A program made the translations under genes and the position numbers. Below are positions 44,765 to 54,279 of a DNA stretch of 64,000 bases, piece by piece; within the stretch, counting starts at the first letter, position 1; each line of letters starts with the position of its first letter. The notes below the pieces were generated by a model. That model was given only the letters and a program-made list of their open reading frames with translations. It ran no database searches and was not told where the DNA came from. The stretch covers positions 1-64,000 of the forward strand of contig NZ_UWPJ01000009.1 in assembly GCF_900606115.1 (NCBI RefSeq), given 5' to 3'. The DNA is from Pigmentiphaga humi. GTDB taxonomy: Bacteria; Pseudomonadota; Gammaproteobacteria; Burkholderiales; Burkholderiaceae_B.

Positions 44765-45014
44765 GTCGGTCTCCTGAGTGGAAGCTATCGATGGATTGTG
44801 ATGCTCCGGCGGCCTGCCGAGAACGAATGTTTCCCTATATCATTATTCCATATAGATATTAGAGAATCTATTTTGCTTATTTCCGGACATAAGCATCGTT
44901 GCCGGCCCCTCATGCGCTGCCAGGCTGCAATAGGCGCTTCCACCCAAATTCGAGTAATGAGCAAACAGGAAAAAATTCGTTCCCCGCCCCGGGGTACGCC
45001 GCCATCATGCCGCC
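44765..45014. promoter_or_regulatory. A+T-rich intergenic region upstream of the peroxiredoxin gene
   Basis: The 250 bases between the peroxiredoxin gene and the divergent esterase hold an A+T-rich core at about 44830-44882. Two inverted repeats are visible: CTATAT (44835-44840) with ATATAG (44850-44855), and ATAGAT (44852-44857) with ATCTAT (44866-44871). They suggest a redox-responsive operator, but the spacing does not match the standard OxyR pattern. Promoter elements are not resolved. Confidence 0.45.
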
Positions 45015-45617
45015 ATGCGGCTACAACCTTTGATCATCCCCGGCTGGAACAATTCCGGCCCCGGCCACTGGCAAAGCCTGTGGGAATCCGAATTGCCACG
45101 CGCCCAGCGCGTGCAGCAGCACGACTGGAATATTCCGACTCCGCACGAGTGGGTCGCGGCGCTGTCCGCCGCCATCGATGCGGCGCCCCGCCCGCCCCTG
45201 CTGATCGCGCACAGCCTGGGCTGCATCACCATCTGCCACCTGCCCTCGCGCATCAGCGAGAAAGTGGCAGGCGCGCTGCTGGTAGCGCCGGCCGACGTCG
45301 AGCGCGACGGCGCACCGGCACCATTGCGCGCGTTCTGTCCCATCCCGATGCAAACGCTGCCGTTCCCGAGCGTCGTAGTCGCCAGCACCGACGATCCGTA
45401 CTGCCGGCTGGAGCGTGCCAGCGGATTCGCCCAGGCCTGGGGAAGCCGCCTGGAAATCCTGGCGAACGCAGGCCATATCAACGCCGACTCCGGCTATGGC
45501 GCCTGGCCGGAAGGACTCAAGATGCTGGCCGCGCTGCGCCGGCGCGCGTACTGGCGCGTACCGGTAACGCCCTGCCGCACGCCGCCGCTGCCCGGTTCGG
45601 CCCGCCCGGCGGCCTGA
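45015..45617 (+). CDS. RBBP9/YdeN-family alpha/beta hydrolase
   Basis: Predicted 200-residue serine hydrolase. The N-terminus LIIPGWNNSGPGHWQSLWE is the RBBP9/YdeN signature; the nucleophile elbow is IAHSLGC (Ser near residue 63), the acidic residue lies in VVASTDDPYC and the catalytic His in NAGHINADSGYGAWPEG. Physiological substrate unknown. The C-terminus runs about 20 residues past the usual end and is Arg/Pro-rich. Convergent with the acyl-CoA dehydrogenase gene. Confidence 0.9.
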   Translation: MRLQPLIIPGWNNSGPGHWQSLWESELPRAQRVQQHDWNIPTPHEWVAALSAAIDAAPRPPLLIAHSLGCITICHLPSRISEKVAGALLVAPADVERDGAPAPLRAFCPIPMQTLPFPSVVVASTDDPYCRLERASGFAQAWGSRLEILANAGHINADSGYGAWPEGLKMLAALRRRAYWRVPVTPCRTPPLPGSARPAA

Positions 45618-45662
45618 CCCCGCCGGCGCAGGCCCACGGCCGGCGCATGCGCGGCAGCGCGC

Positions 45663-47459
45663 TCAGAACGCTTCGGCGGGCAAGGACAGCGCGCTGGCGC
45701 CGCCTTGCAGGATCTCCAGCCGCAGCGCATGCGCGCGCGGCAGCAGATGGGCGCAATAGAATTGCGCCGTGGCCAGCTTGGCGGGGTAGAAATCGTCCAC
45801 GATGCCCTTGCCGATATGGGTCCGGCATACGAGCGCCGCGCGCGCCATCTGCCAGCCGCCGTGGACCAGGCCGGCCAGCATCAGGTAGGGCACGCTGCCG
45901 GCGAAGACTTCGCGTACTTGCCGGCCCGCGTGCTGCACGATGAAATGCACGACGGCCTCGTAGTCGTCGATGGCCTGGGCCAACTGCGCGCGCAGCGCCG
46001 CCAGTTCCGCGTCCGCCTCGAGTTCGGCCAGCGTGCCGCGCATGCGGGCGACGATGGCACCCACCAGCGCGCCGCCGTCGCGCAAGGTCTTGCGGCCCAC
46101 CAGGTCGTTGGCCTGGATCGCGGTCGTGCCTTCGTAGATCGGCAGGATGCGGGCATCGCGGTAATGCTGGGCGGCGCCGGTCTCCTCGATGAACCCCATG
46201 CCGCCGTGGACCTGCACCCCCAGCGAGGCGACCTCCACCGCGATCTCGGTCGAGAAGCCTTTGACGATCGGCACCATGTATTCATAGAAGGCCTGGTTGC
46301 GCGCCCGCATGTCGGCATCGGGATGGCGCCGCGCGAAATCGTGCGCGCCGGCCGCGACGTAGGCGACGGCGCGCGACGCCTCCGTCAGCGCGCGCATGGT
46401 CATCAGCATGCGGCGCACGTCCGGGTGGTGGATGATCGCGACGGGCCCGGGCGAACCCTCCACCGCGCGGCTCTGGATGCGTTCCCTGGCGAAATCCGCC
46501 GCCTGCCGGTAGGCCCGCTCGGCCAGCGCGATGCCTTGCAGGCCGACGGCGAAGCGCGCCGCGTTCATCATGATGAACATGATCTCGAGGCCGCGATTCG
46601 GCTGCCCCACCAATTGGCCGACGGCGCCCGGCCCCGCCTCGCCCTTGCCGTCGCCGTAGATCAGCACGGCGGTCGGACTGGCCTTGATCCCCAGCTTGTG
46701 TTCCAGCGATGCGCACCATACGTCGTTGCGCGCGCCCAGGGTGCCGTCCTCGTTTACCAGGAACTTGGGCACCACGAACAGCGACAGTCCCTTGATGCCC
46801 TCGGGCGCGTCCGGCAGGCGGGCGAGCACGAGGTGCACGATATTTTCCGCCATATCGTGCTCGCCGTAGGTGATGAAGATCTTCTGCCCGAACAGCCGGT
46901 AGCTGCCGTCCGGCTGCGGCTCGGCGCGCGTGCGCACCAGCGACAGATCGGATCCGGCCTGCGGCTCGGTGAGGTTCATGGTACCCGTCCAGGTACCGGC
47001 GATCATGGGAGGAATGAAGCGCTGCTGCTGCTCGGCCGAACCGGCCGTGAGCAGGACTTCGATGGCGCCGTCGGTCAGCAGCGGGCATAGCGAGAAAGCC
47101 AGGCAGGCGCTGTTCAGGCTCTCCATGCACGGCGTGGCCATGAGCTTGGGCAAGCCCTGCCCGCCGAGTTCGACGGGATGCGGCAGGCCTTGCCAACCTG
47201 CCTCAGCGAACAGCCGGAGCGCCTGGCGGAAGCCGGGCGAGGCTTGCACCCGGCCGTCCCGCCAGACCGGCGGGTGCGTATCCCCCTCGCGGTTCAAGGG
47301 GGCGACCGCCTGCTCCAGCAGGCGCGCATTCTCGGCCAGGATGGCCTCGACCACTTCGGGTCCGATCTCTTCGCCGCCCGGCAGGGCGCGCAGCGCCGGC
47401 ATGCCGGCCAATTCCTCGAGCACGAAGCGCAGTTCGCGCACGGGCACCTTGTAAGCCAT
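45663..47459 (-). CDS. Long-form acyl-CoA dehydrogenase
   Basis: Predicted 598-residue flavoprotein, about 200 residues longer than short-chain enzymes, as in the DmdC/FadE-like branch of beta- and gamma-proteobacteria. Blocks: MNLTEPQAGSDLSLVRT (the FAD/substrate loop), KIFITYGEHDMAENIVHLVLARL, IQVHGGMGFIEE-like VQVHGGMGFIEETGAAQHYRDARILPIYEGTTAIQ (read in parts), and the extra C-terminal helical domain. The ATG at 47459 has AGGAGG five bases upstream; the codon before it is an in-frame GTG. It lies 58 bases after etfA, so electrons from acyl-CoA oxidation probably pass to ETF made from the same operon. Confidence 0.93.
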   Translation of the reverse strand: MAYKVPVRELRFVLEELAGMPALRALPGGEEIGPEVVEAILAENARLLEQAVAPLNREGDTHPPVWRDGRVQASPGFRQALRLFAEAGWQGLPHPVELGGQGLPKLMATPCMESLNSACLAFSLCPLLTDGAIEVLLTAGSAEQQQRFIPPMIAGTWTGTMNLTEPQAGSDLSLVRTRAEPQPDGSYRLFGQKIFITYGEHDMAENIVHLVLARLPDAPEGIKGLSLFVVPKFLVNEDGTLGARNDVWCASLEHKLGIKASPTAVLIYGDGKGEAGPGAVGQLVGQPNRGLEIMFIMMNAARFAVGLQGIALAERAYRQAADFARERIQSRAVEGSPGPVAIIHHPDVRRMLMTMRALTEASRAVAYVAAGAHDFARRHPDADMRARNQAFYEYMVPIVKGFSTEIAVEVASLGVQVHGGMGFIEETGAAQHYRDARILPIYEGTTAIQANDLVGRKTLRDGGALVGAIVARMRGTLAELEADAELAALRAQLAQAIDDYEAVVHFIVQHAGRQVREVFAGSVPYLMLAGLVHGGWQMARAALVCRTHIGKGIVDDFYPAKLATAQFYCAHLLPRAHALRLEILQGGASALSLPAEAF

Positions 47460-47517
47460 CACATCCTCCTGTCGCCGGGAGGCCGGCCGATCATGCGGCC
47501 GTGCGCCCGGGCAGGCG

Positions 47518-48447
47518 CTACAGCGCCTGGGTCAACTCCGGCACGGCCGTGAACAAGTCCGCCACCAGGCCGTAATCGGCCACGCCGAAGATCGGCGCCT
47601 CGGCGTCCTTGTTGATCGCCACGATCACCTTGGAATCCTTCATGCCCGCCAAGTGCTGGATGGCGCCCGAGATCCCCACCGCCACGTACAGTTGCGGCGC
47701 CACGATCTTGCCGGTCTGGCCGACCTGCCAGTCGTTCGGCGCATAGCCCGCGTCGACCGCCGCGCGCGAAGCGCCCATGGCCGCGCCCAGCTTGTCCGCC
47801 AGGGGTTCGAGCAGCTTGAAGTTCTCGGCGCTGCCCATGCCTCGCCCGCCCGACACCACCGCCTTGGCGGCGGTCAGTTCGGGGCGGTCGCTCTTGGCGA
47901 CTTCACGGCCGACGAAAGACGACTTGCCGCTATCGGAGACCGCGGCCACGTCCTCGACCGCGGCCGAACCGCCGCTGGCCGCGGCCGCGTCGAAGGCCGT
48001 CGAACGAACGGTGATCACCTTGACCGCATCGCCCGACTGCACCGTGGCGATGGCGTTGCCCGCGTAGATGGGGCGATCGAAGGTATCAGCCGATACCACG
48101 CCGATGATGTCCGAGATCTGCGCGACGTCCAGCTTGGCAGCCACGCGCGGCGCGATGTTCTTGCCATAGGCGGTCGCGGGGAAAAGAATGTGGCTGTAGG
48201 CGGATGCCGCGGCCAGCACCTGCGCCGCCACGTTCTCGGCCAGCCCTTCTGCCAGCGCAGCGCCGTCGGCAACCAGCACCTTGGACACACCCGCGACCTG
48301 GGCGGCCGCCTGGGCCGCGCCGGACACGCCCGAGCCGGCCACCAGCACGTGCACCTCGCCGCCCAGCTTCCGGGCCGCGGACACCGTGTTCAGCGTGGCA
48401 GGGCGCAACTGCGCATTGTCATGTTCTGCTACGACCAGGATCGCCAT
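47518..48447 (-). CDS. etfA: Electron transfer flavoprotein alpha subunit
   Basis: Predicted 309-residue ETF subunit carrying [23 protein letters not shown] starts the protein; [21 protein letters not shown]-like [19 protein letters not shown], the [20 protein letters not shown] block and [20 protein letters not shown] with [13 protein letters not shown] are diagnostic FAD-domain motifs. The ATG at 48447 is preceded by AAGGTGG; an in-frame GTG lies two codons upstream. It starts just after the etfB stop, indicating coupling. Confidence 0.97.
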   Translation of the reverse strand: MAILVVAEHDNAQLRPATLNTVSAARKLGGEVHVLVAGSGVSGAAQAAAQVAGVSKVLVADGAALAEGLAENVAAQVLAAASAYSHILFPATAYGKNIAPRVAAKLDVAQISDIIGVVSADTFDRPIYAGNAIATVQSGDAVKVITVRSTAFDAAAASGGSAAVEDVAAVSDSGKSSFVGREVAKSDRPELTAAKAVVSGGRGMGSAENFKLLEPLADKLGAAMGASRAAVDAGYAPNDWQVGQTGKIVAPQLYVAVGISGAIQHLAGMKDSKVIVAINKDAEAPIFGVADYGLVADLFTAVPELTQAL

Positions 48448-48449
48448 CT

Positions 48450-49199
48450 TCACACCACCTTCGCTTCATTCTTGAGTTTGTCGACCAGCGCAGCCACGTC
48501 GGCCACCTTCACGCCCGCCTTGCGCGCGGGCGGCTCGCTCACTTTCAGGGTCTTGAGCCGCGGCTTGACGTCCACGCCGAGATCCTCGGGCTTGACCGTC
48601 TCCAGCGGCTTCTTCTTGGCCTTCATGATGTTGGGCAGCGTCACGTAGCGCGGCTCGTTCAGGCGCAGGTCGGTCGTGACGATGGCCGGCAGCGCCAGCG
48701 ACAGCGTTTCCAGCCCGCCGTCCACTTCGCGCGTGACCGTCGCCTTGCCGTCGGCCACCTCGACCTTGCTGGCGAACGTGGCCTGCGGCCAGTCCAGCAG
48801 CGCCGCCAGCATCTGCCCGGTCTGGTTGGCGTCGTCGTCGATCGCCTGCTTGCCCAGGATCACCAGTTGCGGCTGTTCCTTCTCGACCAGCGCCTTGAGC
48901 AGCTTGGCCACCGCCAGCGGCTGCAGCTCTTCCGACGTCTCGGCCAGAATGGCGCGGTCGGCGCCGATCGCCATGGCCGTGCGCAGGGTTTCCTGGCATT
49001 GCGCCACGCCGCACGACACCACCACGACCTCCGAGGCCACGCCTTTTTCCTTCAGGCGGGTCGCTTCCTCGACCGCGATTTCATCGAACGGGTTCATCGA
49101 CATCTTCACATTGGCGATGTCCACCCCCGTCTGGTCCGACTTCACGCGAACCTTGACGTTGTAGTCGACCACTCGCTTGACTGGCACCAACACCTTCAT
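48450..49199 (-). CDS. etfB: Electron transfer flavoprotein beta subunit
   Basis: Predicted 249-residue ETF subunit binding [41 protein letters not shown] and the ETF-beta signature [31 protein letters not shown] (in parts) are all present. First gene of etfB-etfA-acyl-CoA dehydrogenase, feeding electrons to ETF-quinone oxidoreductase. The 98-base gap upstream to the deacetylase gene should contain the promoter. Confidence 0.97.
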   Translation of the reverse strand: MKVLVPVKRVVDYNVKVRVKSDQTGVDIANVKMSMNPFDEIAVEEATRLKEKGVASEVVVVSCGVAQCQETLRTAMAIGADRAILAETSEELQPLAVAKLLKALVEKEQPQLVILGKQAIDDDANQTGQMLAALLDWPQATFASKVEVADGKATVTREVDGGLETLSLALPAIVTTDLRLNEPRYVTLPNIMKAKKKPLETVKPEDLGVDVKPRLKTLKVSEPPARKAGVKVADVAALVDKLKNEAKVV

Positions 49200-49297
49200 T
49201 TATGCGACCTCGTAAAGGAAACCGGCTATGCGCCCGGATGAGAGCAAGCATGCGACGACCGGCATGCGAGACAGGGAACCGGTCGATTATAGGTAAT

Positions 49298-50218
49298 TCA
49301 GATCCCGGCCAGGGCGCGGATATGGGCCGTGACGCTGCGCCCCAGCGCGGACAGGTTGTATCCGCCCTCCAGGCAGCTCACCATGCGCGCGCCATGGCGG
49401 CCGGCCAGCTCGCCGAGCTGTTCGGTCATCCACGCGAAGTCCGCCTCGACCAGGCCCATGCGGCCCAGGTCATCCTCGCGATGGGCATCGAAACCGGCCG
49501 AGATCAGCACCAGCTGCGGCTTGAACCGCTCCAGGCGGGGCAGCCATCGGGAGGTCACCAGCTCGCGCACCGCCGCGCCTTCGGTATAGGCCGGCAGCGG
49601 TTGATTGAGCATGTTGTCGGCCCAGGGGTCGGCGCCGCTGAACGGGTAGAAAGGATGCTGGAAAAAGCCGCACATCAGCACGCGCGGATCGCCCGCCAGC
49701 GCGGCTTCTGTGCCGTTGCCGTGATGCACGTCGAAATCGATCACGGCGATGCGCTCGAGCCCATGGTGGGCCATGGCATGGCGGGCAGCGATCGCCACAT
49801 TGTTCAGAAAGCAGAATCCCATTGCCCGATCCGGGCAGGCATGATGGCCGGGCGGACGCACTGCGCAAAAAGCCGCCTCGCCCTCGCCCGCCAGCACCGC
49901 ATCCACCGCCGCGATCGCCGCGCCGGCGGCGCGCAGCGCCGCTTCGTAGGTGTGCGGGTTCATCACGGTGTCGGGGTCCAGCTCGGCATAGCCGGCGGCC
50001 GGCGCGCGCTCCATCAAGGATTCCAGGTATTCGACCGTGTGGACGCGCAGCAGCGCTTCCTGCGCCGCGCGCGGCGCCTCGCGCTCGAGCAGGAGGTCGG
50101 CCACTCCGGACGACAGCAGGCGGTCATTGATCGCATCCAGGCGCGCAGGGCACTCGGGATGTCCCTCGCCCATCTCGTGCAGCTTGCACGCTGGATGCGT
50201 GTAATAAAGCATTGCCAT
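49298..50218 (-). CDS. Histone-deacetylase-family amidohydrolase (AcuC/HDAH-like)
   Basis: Predicted 306-residue zinc hydrolase of the arginase/deacetylase fold, acting on acetylated small amines, polyamines or lysine. Signature blocks: GHPECPARLDAINDRL, VRPPGHHACPDRAMGFCFLNNVAIAAR (catalytic His pair), VIDFDVHHGNGTEAALAGDP (zinc Asp/His), and LVLISAGFDAHREDDLG (zinc Asp). The length suits the stand-alone bacterial HDAC class. I take the ATG at 50218; others at 50212 and 50245 are possible. Divergent from the lytic transglycosylase gene. Confidence 0.9.
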   Translation of the reverse strand: MAMLYYTHPACKLHEMGEGHPECPARLDAINDRLLSSGVADLLLEREAPRAAQEALLRVHTVEYLESLMERAPAAGYAELDPDTVMNPHTYEAALRAAGAAIAAVDAVLAGEGEAAFCAVRPPGHHACPDRAMGFCFLNNVAIAARHAMAHHGLERIAVIDFDVHHGNGTEAALAGDPRVLMCGFFQHPFYPFSGADPWADNMLNQPLPAYTEGAAVRELVTSRWLPRLERFKPQLVLISAGFDAHREDDLGRMGLVEADFAWMTEQLGELAGRHGARMVSCLEGGYNLSALGRSVTAHIRALAGI

Positions 50219-50303
50219 GGTCTCCATCATGCGCCCGACTTGCATCGCGGCCGAACAGCCGGCAGCATTTCGCTATCGATCTCGCCACCGGGAAATCTTA
50301 CGC

Positions 50304-51509
50304 GTGAAATCGCCACACCGCTCTTCGGCCCCGCTGCGCACCGCGGCGCTGGCCGCCGCGCTCGGCGCGCTGGCCTCCTGGGGCTGCGCCTCGACGCCAT
50401 CGCCGGCCGCCACTACGCCTGTCCAGCCTGCGCCCATCGCCCACCCCGTTGCGCCGGCCGCGCCGCCTGAAACCGACGCTTCACCGCCTGCCCCGCCAGC
50501 TCCCACCGCCCAGCCCGCGCCCGCCACAGGCCCGGCAGCCGCATCCCCCGAGCAACGGCGTGCCGCCGCCAAGCAGGACTTCGCCGCCGAGATGGCGGCG
50601 CACGGCCTGGCGTCCGCGCAAGTCTCGGCCTGGCTCGGCCAGGCGCGCTATTCGGAAACCGTGGCGCGCCTGGTGCTGCCGCCCGCCTCGCCCACCCTGC
50701 GCAGTTGGCCGCGCTACCGCGCGCGCTTCGTCGAAAGCAAACGGATCAAGGAAGGCATGGATTTCCTGCAGCGCCACGCCGCCACGCTGGCGCGCGCGGA
50801 TGAGCGCTATGGCGTGCCGCCGTCCGTCATCGTCAGCGTGATCGGGGTGGAAACGTTCTATGGGCGTGTGACCGGCAACTTCCGCATCATCGATGCGCTC
50901 GCCACGCTGGCATTCGACTATCCCGCCCAGGCGCGCAGCGACCGCGGCCCCTTCTTCCGCGACCAGCTCGCGCAATTCCTGATCTGGTGCCAGGAAACGG
51001 GCACCGACCCGCTGGCCGTGAAAGGCTCCTATGCCGGCGCCATCGGCCTGCCGCAGTTCATGCCCGGCAGTCTGCGCAACTACGCGGTGGACGGCAATGG
51101 CGACGGCCACGTGGATCTGCTCGGCAGCCCCGAAGACGCCATTTTCTCGGTCGCCAATTTCCTGGTCCGGCACGGCTGGCAAGCCGGACAGCCGGTATTC
51201 CTGCCGGTGCGCCTGCCCGGCGATCCGGCCGCCCTGGTGGACGGCGGACTCAAGCCCACGCTGAACTGGCAGCAGTTGCGGGAGGCGGGCGCGCGGCCGC
51301 CCGCGGTGCCCGGCATGGCGGATACCTGGATGTCCTGGCCGCTGGCGGTAATCGACCTGTACGACGGCGCGACCGGCACGACCGAATACCGTGTGGCCGC
51401 GCCCAACTTCTTCGCGCTGACCGAATACAACCGCAGCTATTTCTACGCCACGGCAGTCACCGACCTGGCGGTCGAACTCGAAAAGAGTAGGCCCCCCCGT
51501 ACGCGCTGA
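50304..51509 (+). CDS. mltB: Membrane-bound lytic murein transglycosylase B-like protein
   Basis: Predicted 401-residue periplasmic SLT_2/MltB-type enzyme that cleaves peptidoglycan to 1,6-anhydro products. A signal with a possible lipoprotein Cys (LASWGCAST, residue ~32) is followed by a Pro/Ala-rich linker. The catalytic block is VSVIGVETFYGRVTGNFRII (Glu) with later TYAGAIGLPQFMPGSLRNYA-like GSYAGAIGLPQFMPGSL. I chose the GTG at 50304 because it gives a compact signal peptide; an ATG at 50229 would add 25 charged residues. The last residues RPPRTR and the stop are encoded by repeat copy 4. Confidence 0.9.
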   Translation: MKSPHRSSAPLRTAALAAALGALASWGCASTPSPAATTPVQPAPIAHPVAPAAPPETDASPPAPPAPTAQPAPATGPAAASPEQRRAAAKQDFAAEMAAHGLASAQVSAWLGQARYSETVARLVLPPASPTLRSWPRYRARFVESKRIKEGMDFLQRHAATLARADERYGVPPSVIVSVIGVETFYGRVTGNFRIIDALATLAFDYPAQARSDRGPFFRDQLAQFLIWCQETGTDPLAVKGSYAGAIGLPQFMPGSLRNYAVDGNGDGHVDLLGSPEDAIFSVANFLVRHGWQAGQPVFLPVRLPGDPAALVDGGLKPTLNWQQLREAGARPPAVPGMADTWMSWPLAVIDLYDGATGTTEYRVAAPNFFALTEYNRSYFYATAVTDLAVELEKSRPPRTR

Positions 51510-51571
51510 CGCGCGCCCCCCAGGGGGCGAAACCAGCGGACCGGCGAAGCCGGATCCGCGGTTTCCTGGGT
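51491..51571 (-). repeat. GC-rich hairpin repeat, copy 4 (3' end of mltB)
   Basis: Reverse-oriented copy with GCCCCCCCGTACGCGCTGAC at its left end, the CCCCCC/GGGGG hairpin, GGACCGGCGAAGCCGGATCC and TTTCCTGGGT. It encodes the RPPRTR-stop end of mltB. Confidence 0.85.
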
Positions 51572-51653
51572 CGGCAACGTTGTCTCGGTTCGTCGTGCTA
51601 GCGTGCTTCTCATCCTATCCGCATGGAGCGACTACGCACGCGAAACGCACCGA

Positions 51654-52559
51654 TCAGTTGAACACGCCGGTCGAGAGGTAGCGGTCGCCTCGGTCGCAGA
51701 CGATGAAGACGATGGTGGCGTTGCTGACTGTCTCGGCCACGCGCAAGGCCGCCACCAGCGCCCCGGCCGACGAGATGCCGGCGAAGATGCCTTCCTCGGC
51801 GGCGAGTCGGCGCGCCATGGTCTCGGCATCGGCCTGCGAGACGTTCTCGGTGCGATCGACCAGCGAGGCGTCGAAGATCGCGGGCAGGTAGGCTTCCGGC
51901 CACTTGCGTATGCCGGGAATCTGCGAGCCTTCCTCCGGCTGCGCGCCGACCACCTGGACCGCCGGGTTCTTGCTCTTGAGATAGCGCGATACGCCGATGA
52001 TGGTGCCGGTCGTGCCCATTGCGCTGACGAAGTGCGTGATCTGCTCGTCGGTGTCGCGCCAGATTTCGGGGCCGGTGGTTTCGACGTGCGCCAGCGGATT
52101 GTCGGGATTGGAAAACTGGTCGAGCACCTTGCCCTTGCCCTCGGCCTGCATCTGCAGGGCGAGGTCGCGGGCGTACTCCATGCCGCCCTGGCCGGCGGGC
52201 GTCAGGATCAGTTCGGCGCCATAGGCCGACATCGCCGCGCGCCGCTCCAGCGACAGGTTGTCGGGCATGATCAGAACCATTCGGTAGCCGCGGATGGCTG
52301 CGACCAGCGCAAGCGCGATGCCCGTGTTGCCGCTGGTGGCCTCGATCAGCGTATCGCCCGGCTTGATGTCGCCGCGGGCCTCGGCCCGCGCGATCATGGA
52401 CAGGGCGGGACGGTCCTTGACCGAGCCGGCCGGGTTGCTGCCTTCCAGCTTGGCCAGGATCACGTTGCCGCGCGCATCGTTATGCGCGCCGGGGATTCGT
52501 TGAAGGCGCACCAGCGGCGTATTGCCGATGGTCTGTTCGATGGTGGGATAGCTTTTCAT
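51654..52559 (-). CDS. cysM: Cysteine synthase B (O-acetylserine sulfhydrylase B)
   Basis: Predicted 301-residue PLP enzyme making cysteine from O-acetylserine and sulfide or thiosulfate. MKSYPTIEQTIGNTPLVRLQ is the CysM start; the PLP Lys lies in EGSNPAGSVKDRPALSMI, and the phosphate loop is EATSGNTGIALALVAA. CysM rather than CysK is favoured by the PGIRKWPEAYLP wording and length near 300. An in-frame ATG three codons upstream (52568) is equally possible. It lies 30 bases after the ComEA-like gene, far from the other sulfur genes. Confidence 0.95.
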   Translation of the reverse strand: MKSYPTIEQTIGNTPLVRLQRIPGAHNDARGNVILAKLEGSNPAGSVKDRPALSMIARAEARGDIKPGDTLIEATSGNTGIALALVAAIRGYRMVLIMPDNLSLERRAAMSAYGAELILTPAGQGGMEYARDLALQMQAEGKGKVLDQFSNPDNPLAHVETTGPEIWRDTDEQITHFVSAMGTTGTIIGVSRYLKSKNPAVQVVGAQPEEGSQIPGIRKWPEAYLPAIFDASLVDRTENVSQADAETMARRLAAEEGIFAGISSAGALVAALRVAETVSNATIVFIVCDRGDRYLSTGVFN

Positions 52560-52589
52560 GCCCGCCATGATAATCCAGCCTGCCTGCCT

Positions 52590-52985
52590 CTACCCCCCTT
52601 TACCCTTACCCTTGGGAGGCATATTCACCATCACCGGCGGCGCCTCGCGAGCCTGCCCCCCCAGCGTCAGCCCGGCCGCGCGCAAGCCCTGCAGGCGCTT
52701 GGCGCCCAGCCCGCGCACCCGCTCGGACAAGTCGTCGAAAGAAAGAAAAGGGCCGCCGCGCGTACGCGCCTGGACGATGCCGGCGGCGGTCTTGGGACCG
52801 ATGCCGCGCAGCGATTCGAGCTGCGCCTGGCTGGCGCTGTTCACATCGACGGCCTGGGCCTGGGCAATCATGCCCAGGCCCAGGCCGGCCGCCATCGCAA
52901 GCCGGCCGGCACGGCGGCGCACGCCGCGCAACCGGAATGGCTGGGGATGGGGTTCGGCCCGGGTGGGATCGAGAAACGGGTTCAT
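52590..52985 (-). CDS. ComEA-like helix-hairpin-helix protein
   Basis: Predicted 131-residue exported or membrane-anchored protein. After a basic N-terminus (MNPFLDPTRAEPHPQP) comes a hydrophobic stretch AMAAGLGLGMIAQAQA-like (near 36-53), then the helix-hairpin-helix motif VDVNSASQAQLESLRGIGPKTAAGIVQARTR read in parts. ComEA proteins bind DNA in the periplasm for uptake; short single-HhH forms are widespread without proven competence. The C-terminus is Lys/Gly-rich (PPKGKGKGG). It lies between hldD and cysM. Confidence 0.85.
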   Translation of the reverse strand: MNPFLDPTRAEPHPQPFRLRGVRRRAGRLAMAAGLGLGMIAQAQAVDVNSASQAQLESLRGIGPKTAAGIVQARTRGGPFLSFDDLSERVRGLGAKRLQGLRAAGLTLGGQAREAPPVMVNMPPKGKGKGG

Positions 52986-53118
52986 GGTCGAGCTCCGTAA
53001 GCGCAATGGGTAAACGGCAAATCCGCCGCGCCTCCAGATTGCGCCGGGAGCCGCCGCCGCGCCTGCCGCCGGCATGGCGGCATCCAAGCGGGGAAACGCG
53101 TATGCCCGACCAGCCGCT

Positions 53119-54108
53119 TCAGCCCGCCATGCCCCGCAGTTCGCGGATGTACTCCGACACGCCGGTCTGCACATCGCGCAGCGGCGCCGTGAAACCCGCG
53201 GCGCGCAACTGCGCGGCATCGGCCTGCGTATAGCTCTGGTATCGTCCCTTCAGGTCTTCGGGAAACTCCACGTAGCGGATCAGTCCCTGCGCCGCCAGTT
53301 CGGCCAGCGATAGCGGCGCTTCGCCGCGCTCCTGACGCAAGGTATTGACCACCGCCGCGGCCACGTCATTGAACGGCTGGGCGCGGCCGGTGCCGCAATT
53401 GAACACGCCCGACACGGGGCGGTCCAGGAAATGCAGGTTCACCGCGACCACGTCCTTCACCGAAATGAAATCGCGCTGCTGCTGCCCGTCGCCATAGCCG
53501 TCCCAACCGCCGAACAGCCGCACGTGGCCTTCCTTGAGGAACTGGTTCATGTTGTGGAAGGCGACCGACGCCATGCGCCCCTTGTGCTGCTCGCGCGGGC
53601 CATAGACGTTGAAATAACGCAGCCCGATCACCGGCGCGGTCAGCGTATCGAGCCGGCTGCGCAGCACCTGGTCGAACAAGAACTTGGAATAGCCGTAGAC
53701 GTTCAGCGGCTTTTCGTTCTTCAGGTCCTCGGCATAGACCGGACCCGCGCCATACACCGCGGCCGACGAGGCATACAGAAAAGGCACGCACTCGCGCTGG
53801 GCATATTCGAACAACTCCAGCGTGACGCGGTAGTTGTTGTCCATCATGTACTTGCCGTTGCGCTCGGTCGTATCCGAGCAAGCGCCCTGGTGCAGGATGG
53901 CATCGACCTTGGGCAACGATCCCTCCGCCACCCGCTTGCGGAAATCGTCCTTGTCCAGGTAGTCCGCGATCTGGCAATCCGCCAGATTCACGAACTTGTC
54001 GCCCTCCAGCAAATCGTCCACCGCAATAATGTCCCGCTCGCCGCGAGCATTCAAACCCTTGACCAGATTGCTGCCGATAAAGCCCGCAGCTCCCGTAACG
54101 ATAATCAT
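53119..54108 (-). CDS. hldD: ADP-L-glycero-D-manno-heptose-6-epimerase
   Basis: Predicted 329-residue NADP-dependent epimerase making the heptose used in LPS inner core. The Rossmann motif [39 protein letters not shown], the catalytic [13 protein letters not shown] (YxxxK), and [20 protein letters not shown] are all typical of HldD. The ATG at 54108 was chosen over an upstream Trp/Cys-rich extension. It lies after rfaE on the minus strand, completing the heptose pair with it. Confidence 0.97.
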   Translation of the reverse strand: MIIVTGAAGFIGSNLVKGLNARGERDIIAVDDLLEGDKFVNLADCQIADYLDKDDFRKRVAEGSLPKVDAILHQGACSDTTERNGKYMMDNNYRVTLELFEYAQRECVPFLYASSAAVYGAGPVYAEDLKNEKPLNVYGYSKFLFDQVLRSRLDTLTAPVIGLRYFNVYGPREQHKGRMASVAFHNMNQFLKEGHVRLFGGWDGYGDGQQQRDFISVKDVVAVNLHFLDRPVSGVFNCGTGRAQPFNDVAAAVVNTLRQERGEAPLSLAELAAQGLIRYVEFPEDLKGRYQSYTQADAAQLRAAGFTAPLRDVQTGVSEYIRELRGMAG

Positions 54109-54197
54109 GGCTCTTCCTTCCGGTTTATCCATTGCGCACCACATGCCCCCGCTTCGCCCAGCCCAAAACCAGCACTGCATCGAAACCCCGGGTTTTA

Positions 54198-54279
54198 TCC
54201 AGGAGGCGGTGGATCCGGCTTTGCCGGTCCACGCGCCTCGCCCCCCTGGGGGGGCGCGCGTCAGCGCGTAGGGGGGGGA
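54198..54279 (+). repeat. GC-rich hairpin repeat, copy 5 (3' end of rfaE)
   Basis: Forward copy between hldD and rfaE with the core GGATCCGGCTTTGCCGGTCC, a CCCCCC/GGGGGG hairpin, and GCGCGTCAGCGCGTAGGGGG. Its complement encodes the PPPTR-stop end of the minus-strand rfaE gene. Confidence 0.85.

Noticed and set aside
44850-44871. OxyR binding site upstream of the peroxiredoxin
   Set aside because: Four ATAG/CTAT elements at 7-base spacing are needed. Only some half-sites occur, and at 8-13-base spacing.
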